A stretch of DNA of 13,512 nt, taken from NCBI GenBank assembly GCA_003521845.1, contig DPHB01000001.1:120894-134405 (forward strand), read 5' to 3'. The notes under the pieces are model-generated. The model had not been told where the DNA came from, did no database searches, and saw only the letters and a program-made list of their open reading frames with translations. The position numbers and the translations under genes are program-made. The stretch's first letter is position 1; each line of letters begins with the position of its first letter. This document shows positions 1-6,529 of the stretch, in pieces. This DNA comes from Oceanospirillaceae bacterium (GTDB lineage Bacteria; Pseudomonadota; Gammaproteobacteria; Pseudomonadales; Balneatricaceae).

Positions 1-2
1 AC

Positions 3-38
3 TTTTGCTGCGCAAAAAAGCCAGCCCCCTTTTTTATT
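3..38 (-). terminator. possible weak terminator downstream of the b561 gene
   Basis: Just past the minus-strand b561 stop there are A-runs and T-runs able to pair (AAAAAAG near 14-20 with CTTTTTT near 30-36), and a second small hairpin, TTTTGC-TGC-GCAAAA at 3-17. Read on the minus strand this gives a GC-poor stem followed by T-rich sequence. The stems are short or AT-only, so this is a weak candidate; the real terminator may lie outside the window. Confidence 0.25.
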
Positions 39-50
39 CTTTGTTATTCC

Positions 51-578
51 CTAGTCCAAACGCTTGAAACGCATACGGCGCAATAAGCCGTCTTTCAGAA
101 TAAAATGATGGTACAGTGCGGCAGCGATATGGCCCAATATTGTCAATGCTAGCAGCTTGGTAAGGATACCGTGGGCGGTACGAGCACCTAAGTGCTGGAA
201 CGATTCTGGCAACATGGCTTGACCAGCTATGACAGCCGGTAGGTCGACCGCTACCGCCATGGCCACGCCGCTACCCGCAACGGCAAGAATTAACACATAC
301 AATAGCTTATGAGCAAGGCTGGAGGCGCGTGCCATCAATGAGCCTGCAGGGCTGATGTTCGCCGGTTGGCCACGCATTTTAATGTTGATCAAGCGAATTA
401 GTGTCAGTACACCTACTAAAATCCCAAGCGCGCCATGGCCTTGCAAAGCACCCAGTTTTAGCGGGTCGCTGTTATCTATGGGAGCAAGCATTTGACTGCC
501 AGCAAACAAAAGTAGCATGACTAGCACGGCGGAAAGCCAGTGTAATACCACGGCAAAGCGATTGTATTGAGTTGGCAT
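51..578 (-). CDS. cytochrome b561 family membrane protein
   Basis: Probable di-haem b-type cytochrome of the inner membrane, moving electrons between the quinone pool and an unknown partner. The 175-aa length fits bacterial CybB-type b561 proteins. Four hydrophobic segments are visible (about residues 11-27, 45-64, 90-110, 136-158). The opening (PTQYNRFAVVLHWLSA) is typical of the family, with His13 in the first helix and His48, His90, His136 and His150 near later helix ends as candidate haem ligands. The C-terminus is basic (RRMRFKR), consistent with a cytoplasmic tail. The ATG at 578 is preceded by AGGAG (589-593) with a 10-nt gap. It lies 264 bp downstream of the SQR gene on the same strand, too far to assume one operon. 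The family is clear; the physiological partner is not. Confidence 0.85.
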   Translation of the reverse strand: MPTQYNRFAVVLHWLSAVLVMLLLFAGSQMLAPIDNSDPLKLGALQGHGALGILVGVLTLIRLINIKMRGQPANISPAGSLMARASSLAHKLLYVLILAVAGSGVAMAVAVDLPAVIAGQAMLPESFQHLGARTAHGILTKLLALTILGHIAAALYHHFILKDGLLRRMRFKRLD

Positions 579-842
579 GGCGGTGGGTCTCCTAGTTATT
601 CTTCGCGCTTTTACTTAGCACGAATTTGGGGTGATATGTGGGGTCGGTTTACGGGCTCTTCCGTATCGACAGACAGATAGTCAGTAAGGCTTAGGGGCTC
701 TGGCCATACTTGTCACTGGCGGCTAGTCCAGTCATAACGATTAGCCTAGATTGTAGCTTCATAAGTGTTAATCAACCTTGTTATGGCCAGCATAGCAGTG
801 GCTAAGCTGGCTATTTAATCACCGAGAAATAGCATTCATGGC
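579..842. other. intergenic region between SQR and b561 genes
   Basis: This gap of about 264 bp has no convincing ORF. It holds the Shine-Dalgarno of the b561 gene (589-593), a possible minus-strand -10 (TACAAT, reading 755 to 750) with only a poor -35 around 772-778, and the stem-loop at 783-814 described separately. Nothing else is recognisable. Confidence 0.5.
783..814 (-). other. stable stem-loop just downstream of the SQR gene
   Basis: Outer arms A783-C791 and G806-T814 pair (GCCAGC with GCTGGC, plus flanking A-T, T-A and G-U pairs). After one A/A mismatch, TAGC pairs with GCTA around an AGTG loop. It starts about 28 bp past the SQR stop. The minus-strand sequence following it is not U-rich, so it is not a standard rho-independent terminator. 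It may protect the 3' end of the sqr transcript or act with Rho; function is inferred. Confidence 0.45.
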
Positions 843-2078
843 CTAAGTCCGGTCATGGGGTTTGGCTAACCACTCTCTACCTTTCAGCATAAGTTGCCAA
901 TATAGTGGTGGCATAACAGATGCTTTCAGCCACCATGCAAAGCGGCTAGGCTTGGTTGGGTTTAGCATCCATTTAGGGAAGGAGGGTAGTAATTTGCCGC
1001 CATAACCAAATTCGGCTAGTAAAATGTGGCTACGGGATACGGTTAGAGGGCAGGAGCCATAGCCATCGTATGCGGCAGCGAGGGGTTGGTGGTGTAGGTG
1101 AGCAAGTATGTTTTCAGCAACGACTGGTGCTTGTTTGCGCGCCGCGGCCGCGGTTTTTGCATTGCTCGTGTTGACGCAGTCACCTAAACCAAACACGTTG
1201 GCATAGTCAGGGCTTTGCAATGTTTCTGGGTCAACCTTTAACCAACCATTGGCATCAGTAATAGGTTGGTTTTGCATAAAGTCCAGCCCTGTTTGAGGCG
1301 GGCAGACATGCAGCATGTCGAATTGGCGTTCAATTTGGCCAACGACTTCGCCGTCTTTGATTTGGTTAAAGTAAGCTGTGTTGTTGGGGCCGTCTACTTT
1401 CACCAGTTGGCTGTTGAGATTTAAATCTATGCCATAGCCATCGACCGCTTCCATGAGAGGCGCTACAAAATCGGCAACGCCAAACAAGACACCGCCAGCG
1501 TTATGAAATTGCACGTCGATTTTTTTTAAGGCACTCTTTTCTCGCCACCAATCACAAGATAGGTACATGGCCTTTTGTGGCGCCCCTGCACACTTAATGG
1601 GCATTGGGGGTTGGGTGAATAGGGCGGAACCTGATTTTAAGTTGCGGGCCAGCTCCCAAGTGTAAGGAGCAAGGTCGTAACGGTAGTTGGAGGTTACACC
1701 ATTTTTGCCCAATGTTTCTTCCAGACCTTCGACGGCGGCAAAGTTGAGTTTTAGCCCCGGTGCCACAACTAAGGCTTTATAGCCGACTAAACTGCCATCA
1801 TCGAGTTGCACCGCGTTTTGCTGAGGCTGGAAGCCCGCTGCGCCTTTTTCGATCCAACTAGTGCCTGGAGGCATGACGTTGATCATAGGGCGGGTGGTTT
1901 CTTCCGGCTTGAAAATACCAGCGCCTACCATGGTCCAGCCAGGCTGATAAATATGGGTGCGTGATGGTTCAATAATAGCAATAGTTAGTGCCTTGGTGCG
2001 TTTAAGTAAGCTAGCAGCTGTGGCAATGCCAGCAGCGCCACCGCCTACAATAACCACATCATAAGATTGGCTCGGCAT
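843..2078 (-). CDS. sqr: sulfide:quinone oxidoreductase, type II (SQOR-like)
   Basis: Flavoprotein that oxidises sulfide to sulfane sulfur and passes electrons to quinone at the membrane surface. An N-terminal Rossmann motif (VVIVGGGAAG, G12-G17 of the 411-aa form) binds FAD. HIYQPGWTMVGAG (about 42-54) resembles the corresponding segment of mitochondrial SQOR. Two cysteines fit the redox pair: Cys163 in PIKCAGAPQK and Cys343 in YGSCPLTVSRSHILLAEF, about 180 residues apart as in human SQOR. NVFGLGDC (294-301) is the second FAD motif. The C-terminal region (FPKWMLNPTKPSRFAWWLK) is hydrophobic and basic, suited to membrane docking. I chose ATG 2078 because AAGGGA (2087-2092) lies 8 nt upstream. 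An in-frame ATG at 2099 would add seven residues but has no Shine-Dalgarno. No persulfide dioxygenase or rhodanese is adjacent. Other FAD-dependent pyridine nucleotide-disulfide oxidoreductases are possible but less likely given the cysteines. Confidence 0.88.
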   Translation of the reverse strand: MPSQSYDVVIVGGGAAGIATAASLLKRTKALTIAIIEPSRTHIYQPGWTMVGAGIFKPEETTRPMINVMPPGTSWIEKGAAGFQPQQNAVQLDDGSLVGYKALVVAPGLKLNFAAVEGLEETLGKNGVTSNYRYDLAPYTWELARNLKSGSALFTQPPMPIKCAGAPQKAMYLSCDWWREKSALKKIDVQFHNAGGVLFGVADFVAPLMEAVDGYGIDLNLNSQLVKVDGPNNTAYFNQIKDGEVVGQIERQFDMLHVCPPQTGLDFMQNQPITDANGWLKVDPETLQSPDYANVFGLGDCVNTSNAKTAAAARKQAPVVAENILAHLHHQPLAAAYDGYGSCPLTVSRSHILLAEFGYGGKLLPSFPKWMLNPTKPSRFAWWLKASVMPPLYWQLMLKGREWLAKPHDRT

Positions 2079-2217
2079 GGAGTTGTTCCCTTTTGTCATT
2101 TTTAATGAACATCAAACTCTAAAAGCAACATAAATGGGCTTTCGGGGCCTTGCTGGCAAAGCTCATTCGCCGGCGACGATGTTCGTTAATTGTTATAATT
2201 ATTAGGCCTAAAGTGAT

Positions 2218-2235
2218 TAATCTGATGCCAGATTA
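2218..2235. promoter_or_regulatory. inverted repeat TAATCTG-N4-CAGATTA
   Basis: Seven-base arms pair perfectly around a 4-nt centre (ATGC). Its size and its position between divergent genes suggest a dimeric regulator site, possibly controlling the SQR gene. No cognate regulator is encoded next to it, so the role is inferred. Confidence 0.4.
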
Positions 2236-2283
2236 TTTAAGCCACGACTAGATTAAAGGGCGGGTGGCAAATTGGCAAATGTC

Positions 2284-2312
2284 TTGACCAAATTTTACCA
2301 AACATGTATTGT
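2284..2312 (+). promoter_or_regulatory. sigma70-like promoter for the aldehyde dehydrogenase-TSUP operon
   Basis: TTGACC (2284-2289) is followed after exactly 17 nt by TATTGT (2307-2312). Initiation about 7 nt downstream would leave a leader of about 105 nt before the ATG at 2425. The -10 overlaps the palindrome at 2309-2328, as expected for a repressed promoter. Confidence 0.45.
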
Positions 2313-2328
2313 GCAATATATTGAACAA
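2309..2328. promoter_or_regulatory. operator-like 20-bp palindrome TTGTGCAATATATTGAACAA
   Basis: The two 10-bp halves are reverse complements except for one position (G2313 against A2324). It overlaps the -10 and probable start site of the promoter at 2284-2312, the classical place for a repressor. The cognate regulator is not identifiable in this window. Confidence 0.45.
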
Positions 2329-2359
2329 ATCGCTTGCAAGCCTTGCTAAATAGGGCTTT

Positions 2360-2399
2360 CAGTTATAAAAAATATTTATCAGCTTATAAAAAATTGTTT
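2360..2399. repeat. two tandem A/T-rich 20-bp blocks
   Basis: Blocks starting at 2360 and 2380 both begin CAG and share TTATAAAAAAT, with small indels. They lie in the leader of the aldehyde dehydrogenase gene. They could be protein-binding repeats, an UP-like or curved DNA segment, or slippage products. Confidence 0.35.
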
Positions 2400-2424
2400 A
2401 ACTCGCATAATTAGAGAGACCAAT

Positions 2425-3870
2425 ATGTCTAATAGTAAGAACTTTTATATTAATGGCACATGGGTTGCCCCGCAGACTGCAAATGATTTTGACGTTATTG
2501 ACCCGTCAACCGAGCAGATAATTGATGTTATCTCCCTAGGTTCGGCAGCTGATGTGGATGCAGCCGTAGCCGCTGCCAAGGCCGCTTTTGTGACTTGGGG
2601 CCAAACTAGCAAAGAAGAGCGTGTGGCGCTCATTGAAAAGTTTCTGGCCATTTACATGGCCCGCAATGATGAACTGGGTAAGGCTATTAGCATGGAAATG
2701 GGCGCGCCTATTGATATGGCTTGTAGCTCACAGTCTGGTGCGGGTACTTGGCACAGCAAAGGTATTTTGCGCGCTTTGCAAGGCTTTGAATTTGAACGTG
2801 CCTTTAGCGAAAGGTCGCCTAGTGATCGCCTTATTTACGAACCAATTGGTGTTTGTGCTTTGATCACACCTTGGAATTGGCCTATGAATCAAGTAGTGCT
2901 GAAGGTGATTGCTGCTTTGGCAGCCGGTTGCACCATGGTATTAAAGCCATCGGAAATCGCACCGCTGTCGAGCCTCATGTTCTCTGAAATGATCCATGAA
3001 GCAGGTTTTCCTGCTGGCGTGTATAACATGGTAAACGGTGATGGTATGGGTGTGGGTTCTGCTATGACCGGCCACCCCGATGTAGACATGGTGTCCTTCA
3101 CTGGCTCGACCCGCGCCGGTATCGCTATTTCTAAAAATGCGGCAGACAGCGTTAAGCGTGTGGCTCTGGAGCTAGGCGGCAAGGGTGCCAACATTATCTT
3201 TGCTGATGCCGACGAAAAAGCCGTAGTCCGTGGTGTACGCCATTGCTTTGGCAACTCAGGTCAGTCTTGTAACGCACCCACGCGTATGTTGGTAGAACGC
3301 AGTATCTATGACCAAGCCGTGGCAACGGCAGTGGACGTAGCGACCAAGACTCAGGTCGGACGTGCTGCCGACTCTGGGCGTCACATGGGCCCAGTAGTTT
3401 CTGAACTGCAGTACAACAAGATTCAAGGCTTGATTCAAGCCGCCATTGACCAAGGTACTAACCTAGTAGCTGGTGGTACCGGTAAGCCTGCAGGTTTTGA
3501 AGAAGGCTATTTTGTTAAGCCTACCGTGTTTGCTGATGTAAGCAATGACATGCTGATTGCCCGTGAAGAAGTATTTGGCCCTGTGCTAAGCATTATTCCT
3601 TTTGATACAGAAGCAGAAGCCATCGCTATCGCCAACGATACGGTATATGGCCTCACCAACTACGTGCAGACTAGCGACGGTGCCAAGGCTAACCGTATGG
3701 CGCGCGCCCTACGTTCTGGTATGGTAGAAATGAACGGTACGTCTCGCGCCAATGGTTCACCTTTTGGTGGCTATAAGCAGTCCGGTAATGGCCGTGAAGG
3801 TGGTGTGCTGGGCATGGAAGATTTCTTGGAAGTGAAAGCTATTAGTGGCTGGGATCCACAGCAAAACTAG
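2425..3870 (+). CDS. NAD(P)-dependent aldehyde dehydrogenase
   Basis: Oxidises an aldehyde to its carboxylate using NAD(P)+. The full-length 481-aa protein has every hallmark of the classic ALDH superfamily: the PWNWP loop with Asn151, LKPSE with Lys174 at the cofactor site, FTGSTRAG at the nucleotide-binding turn, catalytic general base Glu249 in LELGGKGAN, nucleophile Cys282 in GQSCNAPTR, and the EEVFGPV motif (381-387). The C-terminal PFGGYKQSGNGREGG is intact. The ATG at 2425 follows a purine-rich AGAGAG with suitable spacing. The TSUP exporter gene begins 21 bp downstream, so the two are very likely co-transcribed, suggesting the acid produced or a related anion is exported. The substrate cannot be read from sequence; a sulfur-containing aldehyde such as sulfoacetaldehyde is speculation from the neighbouring exporter and SQR. 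Confidence 0.93.
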   Translation: MSNSKNFYINGTWVAPQTANDFDVIDPSTEQIIDVISLGSAADVDAAVAAAKAAFVTWGQTSKEERVALIEKFLAIYMARNDELGKAISMEMGAPIDMACSSQSGAGTWHSKGILRALQGFEFERAFSERSPSDRLIYEPIGVCALITPWNWPMNQVVLKVIAALAAGCTMVLKPSEIAPLSSLMFSEMIHEAGFPAGVYNMVNGDGMGVGSAMTGHPDVDMVSFTGSTRAGIAISKNAADSVKRVALELGGKGANIIFADADEKAVVRGVRHCFGNSGQSCNAPTRMLVERSIYDQAVATAVDVATKTQVGRAADSGRHMGPVVSELQYNKIQGLIQAAIDQGTNLVAGGTGKPAGFEEGYFVKPTVFADVSNDMLIAREEVFGPVLSIIPFDTEAEAIAIANDTVYGLTNYVQTSDGAKANRMARALRSGMVEMNGTSRANGSPFGGYKQSGNGREGGVLGMEDFLEVKAISGWDPQQN

Positions 3871-3891
3871 CCCCGCTTAAGCACCATTATT

Positions 3892-4647
3892 ATGGACTGC
3901 TGGCAATTTGGTGCCTTGCTACTAGCAGGCATCTTTACCGGCGTCGTTAACTCCCTAGCAGGAGCGGCGTCGCTGGTGTCATTTCCGGTATTGCTTGCCA
4001 TTGGCTTACCGCCCAGCGTGGCTCATGCCACCAATTTTGTTAGCCTCACGCCCGGCAATGCGGCTGCGGCTTGGGCCTACCGTAAAGACTTACAGCGGCT
4101 ATTAAAACCGCTACTTATTGCTGTTGTCGTCACGGGTTTGGGCACCACTGTGGGTGCTAACTTGTTGTTAGCTAGTGGTGACCGAGTGTTCATGGGGCTG
4201 GTGCCTTACTTGATACTGTTTGCCGTACTTGTGTATTGGTTAGGCGGTCGTTTACATATGGACACTGGCGCTGCCTATGATGCCAGTAAAGTGGTATTGA
4301 GCTTGCCGATTCTTTTGGCGTTGCTAGCCATGTCTGTGTATGGCGGCTACTTTGGTGCGGGTATAGGAATCTTGGCCTTGGCGATTATGCGCATGGCGGG
4401 ATTTACTGATTTTCACGATGCCAATGCCATTAAAAATTTACTCATGAGCAGTATCTCCTTATTTGCGGTTATCTGGTTTCACAATGGTGAACTCATATCA
4501 TGGCCCCATGCCGCTGTGATGGCCTGCGGCTCGTTAGTGGGTGGTATCCTTGGTATTCGTTATGCGCGCAATATTCCACAGCAGTGGTTGCATCGGTTTA
4601 TCATTAGTTTGGGCATTGGTTTGGCTGGGTATTATGGGCTAGCCTAG
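3892..4647 (+). CDS. TSUP family (TauE/SafE-type) membrane exporter
   Basis: Inner-membrane transporter of 251 aa with about eight hydrophobic segments in two homologous halves. The first half starts with the family motif GVVNSLAGAASLVSFPVLL (residues 17-35) followed by AHATNFVSLTPGNAAAAWAYRKDL. The second carries YGGYFGAGIGILALAIMRM (150-168) and NAIKNLLMSS. TSUP members move sulfite, sulfoacetate, other organosulfur anions or unrelated organic anions, so the family alone does not fix the substrate. It starts 21 bp after the aldehyde dehydrogenase stop and is probably translated from the same mRNA; no strong Shine-Dalgarno precedes the ATG at 3892, which fits translational coupling or weak expression. 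A 7-bp stem (CTAGCCT/AGGCTAG, 4639-4656) spans the stop codon but lacks a U-tract. Confidence 0.88.
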   Translation: MDCWQFGALLLAGIFTGVVNSLAGAASLVSFPVLLAIGLPPSVAHATNFVSLTPGNAAAAWAYRKDLQRLLKPLLIAVVVTGLGTTVGANLLLASGDRVFMGLVPYLILFAVLVYWLGGRLHMDTGAAYDASKVVLSLPILLALLAMSVYGGYFGAGIGILALAIMRMAGFTDFHDANAIKNLLMSSISLFAVIWFHNGELISWPHAAVMACGSLVGGILGIRYARNIPQQWLHRFIISLGIGLAGYYGLA

Positions 4648-4662
4648 GCAGGCTAGGTAGCA

Positions 4663-4687
4663 ATAAAAATAGTGCTGACCCCATAAA
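4663..4687 (-). repeat. GGGGTCAG-type repeat remnant
   Basis: On the minus strand this reads ATGGGGTCAGCACTATTTTT. It resembles, from memory, the TGGGGTCAGACCACTATTT sequence dispersed in many gammaproteobacterial genomes, often near REP-associated tyrosine transposases, here with a small deletion. The core TGGGGTCAG recurs in the opposite orientation at the right edge of the window. Identification is tentative. Confidence 0.35.
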
Positions 4688-4762
4688 TCATTTACTGGTA
4701 TTTCGCTTCTTAGGCTATTAAGCTGGGCGGCATAAATTAATCTTTTGCAAAGGGTAGAGACT

Positions 4763-5368
4763 ATGCCGGATGGTCAGAACACACGTGAAAAAGGTACCTG
4801 GAAGGCCTTTGCCGATGCCACGCAGCACGACTTTGATATCGTTGCTGACTGGGAAGAAGAGTACAATTCAGGCCTGGTTGATCGTTTGTTTGACCAGCTA
4901 CGCATGCTAAACGAAGAGTGGACGCCGTATCCAATTAACCGTTACCAGCATTCGTTGCAGTCGGCTACGCGTGCTTATAACGATGATGCAGATGAAGAGA
5001 CCATTGTTGCCGCCTTACTACACGATATTGGTGATGTTATTGCACCTTACAATCATGGTGAAGTTGCGGCTTCTATTTTAAAGCCCTATGTATCGGAAAA
5101 AACCTATTGGATTATTAAGCATCATTGCGTATTCCAAGGCTATTATTACAATCACTTTTTGGGTGGCGATCGAATGGCTCGGGAAAAATACCAAGACAGT
5201 CCTTACTATGAAGACTGTAAGTATTTTTGCCACAACTATGATCAAAATTCCTTCGATTGTGATTACCCAACTAAGCCATTAGAATTCTTCGAGCCTATGG
5301 TGCGGCGCCTGTTTGCTAATAATGGCGGCCACATGGAGTTGAATGAACGTAGCGATGATGCAAGTTAG
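4763..5368 (+). CDS. HD-domain protein, PhnZ/MIOX-like putative diiron oxygenase
   Basis: A soluble protein of 201 aa with an HD fold. Candidate metal ligands in order are His63 (YQHSLQ), His87-Asp88 (LLHDIGD), His98 (YNHGEV), His120 or His121 (IKHHCVF) and Asp160 (HNYDQNSFD). This H...HD...H...H...D series matches the mixed-valence diiron oxygenases PhnZ and myo-inositol oxygenase, and the 24-residue gap from the first His to HD is the same as I recall for PhnZ. Such enzymes cleave C-P or C-C bonds of hydroxylated substrates with O2; related HD proteins are phosphohydrolases, so either chemistry is possible. The start is placed at ATG 4763 because AAAGGG (4749-4754) lies 8 nt upstream; an in-frame TTG at 4745 would overlap that site. 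The C-terminus (FFEPMVRRLF) is typical of this subfamily. No phosphonate genes adjoin it, so the substrate is unknown. Confidence 0.75.
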   Translation: MPDGQNTREKGTWKAFADATQHDFDIVADWEEEYNSGLVDRLFDQLRMLNEEWTPYPINRYQHSLQSATRAYNDDADEETIVAALLHDIGDVIAPYNHGEVAASILKPYVSEKTYWIIKHHCVFQGYYYNHFLGGDRMAREKYQDSPYYEDCKYFCHNYDQNSFDCDYPTKPLEFFEPMVRRLFANNGGHMELNERSDDAS

Positions 5369-5480
5369 CTAGCCGTTTGTGCAGGCTTAAAGGGTACGAC
5401 TATGGTAAGCTAGTCGGCCCTTGCCACTTGCACTAGGTGGCTGTTGTTATTCATTTCTGACATTAGCGTTATATCTCCTT

Positions 5481-6104
5481 ATGCTTATCAAACTTGCCGA
5501 TTACCAACGTATCTACCACACCATTCAAGCCTTGTTGCTACAAGACCGCGTGGCCGCCGCCGAGGTGAGCATGCTGTTTAGTGTCTATGGTGCGCAAATT
5601 TTAAAGCACCACTATGGTTTACGTGCTCAGCCTGTTGCTGGTGCTATGGCCATACACTTGGGTGCGGCTAAAATTTTTAGTTATGGCCAGCTGCAAGATA
5701 AGCAGCTACAAGCTACTGATGACCATCATCAATGGTGGATAGAAGTGGATGGCTGGCTCATTGATTTTACGGCCCCCTTGTTACCGTTGCTTTACAAGCG
5801 CACGGGTAATACAGAAGCCAAGGTACCTTTCAAAATGCTGCAGAAGCCCCTAGCGGATTGCCATGCCCAGTGGCAGTCTTTAAGTGAAGAAGGTGCTCTG
5901 TGGAAATCTGAAGACGATGAGCTAACGGTGGCGGGCTTACAGCGGCTAGCCAGTAACCCCGGCCACATCGCACGTGGTCAAGTTGCCATGAAATGGTACG
6001 TGAAGCCACCCAAGAAGCAGCCTAACCCCATGACGGCGACCTTGTCTAACGGCCAGCGTGCTACCTATACGCTGGGCAGCCAGTCTTTGTCTGGTGCTTG
6101 GTAA
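5481..6104 (+). CDS. DUF2026-like protein of unknown function
   Basis: A soluble 207-aa protein. The N-terminal helix (KLADYQRIYHTIQALL), the segment MLFSVYGAQILKHHYGLRAQPVAGAMAIHLG and the strand HHQWWIEVDGWLIDFTAPLLP resemble the DUF2026 family, which I recall as having a transglutaminase/papain-like fold. His and Asp candidates for such a triad occur in HQWWIEVDGWLIDF, but the only cysteine in this form (in ADCHAQW) lies far downstream, so a cysteine nucleophile may be absent. The start at ATG 5481 is chosen because the conserved part begins there; an upstream in-frame TTG at 5421 adds a hydrophobic 20-residue stretch without a clear ribosome-binding site. No good Shine-Dalgarno precedes 5481 either, so the start is uncertain. 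Its stop faces the arfB stop with 5 bp between. Function unknown. Confidence 0.65.
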   Translation: MLIKLADYQRIYHTIQALLLQDRVAAAEVSMLFSVYGAQILKHHYGLRAQPVAGAMAIHLGAAKIFSYGQLQDKQLQATDDHHQWWIEVDGWLIDFTAPLLPLLYKRTGNTEAKVPFKMLQKPLADCHAQWQSLSEEGALWKSEDDELTVAGLQRLASNPGHIARGQVAMKWYVKPPKKQPNPMTATLSNGQRATYTLGSQSLSGAW

Positions 6105-6109
6105 AATGC

Positions 6110-6526
6110 TTAAATAGTTGGCTTGCCACGCATTTTTTTGATCTGGCCTTTTTGCGTCTTGGCATCCACGCGGCGGCGCTTTGAAGCCTTGGTTGGTTTG
6201 GTAGCAACGCGGTACTTTTGCCGCTCGTTGGCTTTTTGAATCAGCTCTTGTAGTTGCCGCAATGCCGTTTGGCGGTTCATTTCTTGGCTGCGGCTATCCT
6301 GACTTTTGATAATAATCTTGCCCGAAGCACTGAGGCGGTGATCGCGTAGCTTTAACAAGCGTTGCTTAAGGAAGTCAGGTAAGGACTTGGATGCATGTAT
6401 GTCAAAGAATAGGTGTACAGCGGTAGAGGTTTTGTTGACATGTTGGCCACCAGCACCTTGAGCACGCACAAACTGCATGTCTATTTCATGGGCCGGAATG
6501 ATGATGGAAGGCGTGATTTCTAACAT
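6110..6526 (-). CDS. arfB: peptidyl-tRNA hydrolase ArfB (ribosome rescue)
   Basis: Rescues ribosomes stalled on mRNAs without a stop codon by hydrolysing peptidyl-tRNA. The 138-aa protein is a normal-length ArfB/YaeJ: the N-terminal domain carries the catalytic GGQ (residues 26-28) in the context FVRAQGAGGQHVNKTSTAV, followed by DHRLSASGKIIIKSQDSRSQEMNR. The basic tail (KPTKASKRRRVDAKTQKGQIKKMRGK) is the part that enters the empty mRNA channel in characterised ArfB proteins. It lacks the codon-recognition domains of RF1/RF2, which excludes a release factor. The ATG is only 3 bp past the stop of the upstream membrane-protein gene, so the two are probably co-transcribed and translationally coupled. 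Confidence 0.93.
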   Translation of the reverse strand: MLEITPSIIIPAHEIDMQFVRAQGAGGQHVNKTSTAVHLFFDIHASKSLPDFLKQRLLKLRDHRLSASGKIIIKSQDSRSQEMNRQTALRQLQELIQKANERQKYRVATKPTKASKRRRVDAKTQKGQIKKMRGKPTI

Positions 6527-6529
6527 AGA

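Larger units (their letters stand above)
2079..2424. other. divergent control region between SQR and aldehyde dehydrogenase genes
   Basis: A gene-free stretch of about 346 bp, AT-rich toward the right. It contains the SQR ribosome-binding site (2087-2092), a perfect 10-bp palindrome TTAGGCCTAA (2202-2211), an inverted repeat (2218-2235), a sigma70-like promoter for the aldehyde dehydrogenase (2284-2312) overlapped by a near-perfect 20-bp palindrome (2309-2328), the palindrome GCTTGCAAGC (2332-2341), and two tandem A/T-rich blocks (2360-2399). No clear promoter for the SQR gene was found; TATAAC on the minus strand near 2194-2199 is the best -10 but lacks a good -35. Confidence 0.6.

Noticed and set aside
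51..2078. A single sqr-b561 operon
   Set aside because: The 264-bp gap contains a strong stem-loop and a possible separate promoter; co-transcription cannot be assumed.
2889..3254. Minus-strand ORF of 121 codons inside the aldehyde dehydrogenase gene
   Set aside because: It lies wholly opposite a highly conserved gene, with no recognisable motif or ribosome-binding site of its own.
4639..4656. 7-bp stem CTAGCCT/AGGCTAG at the TSUP stop codon as a terminator
   Set aside because: No U-run follows on the plus strand and the stem is short.
5421..5480. TTG-initiated 20-residue extension of the DUF2026-like protein, possible signal peptide
   Set aside because: It has no ribosome-binding site before the TTG, is Leu/Tyr-rich without a positive N-region, and the conserved family start falls at the inner ATG.
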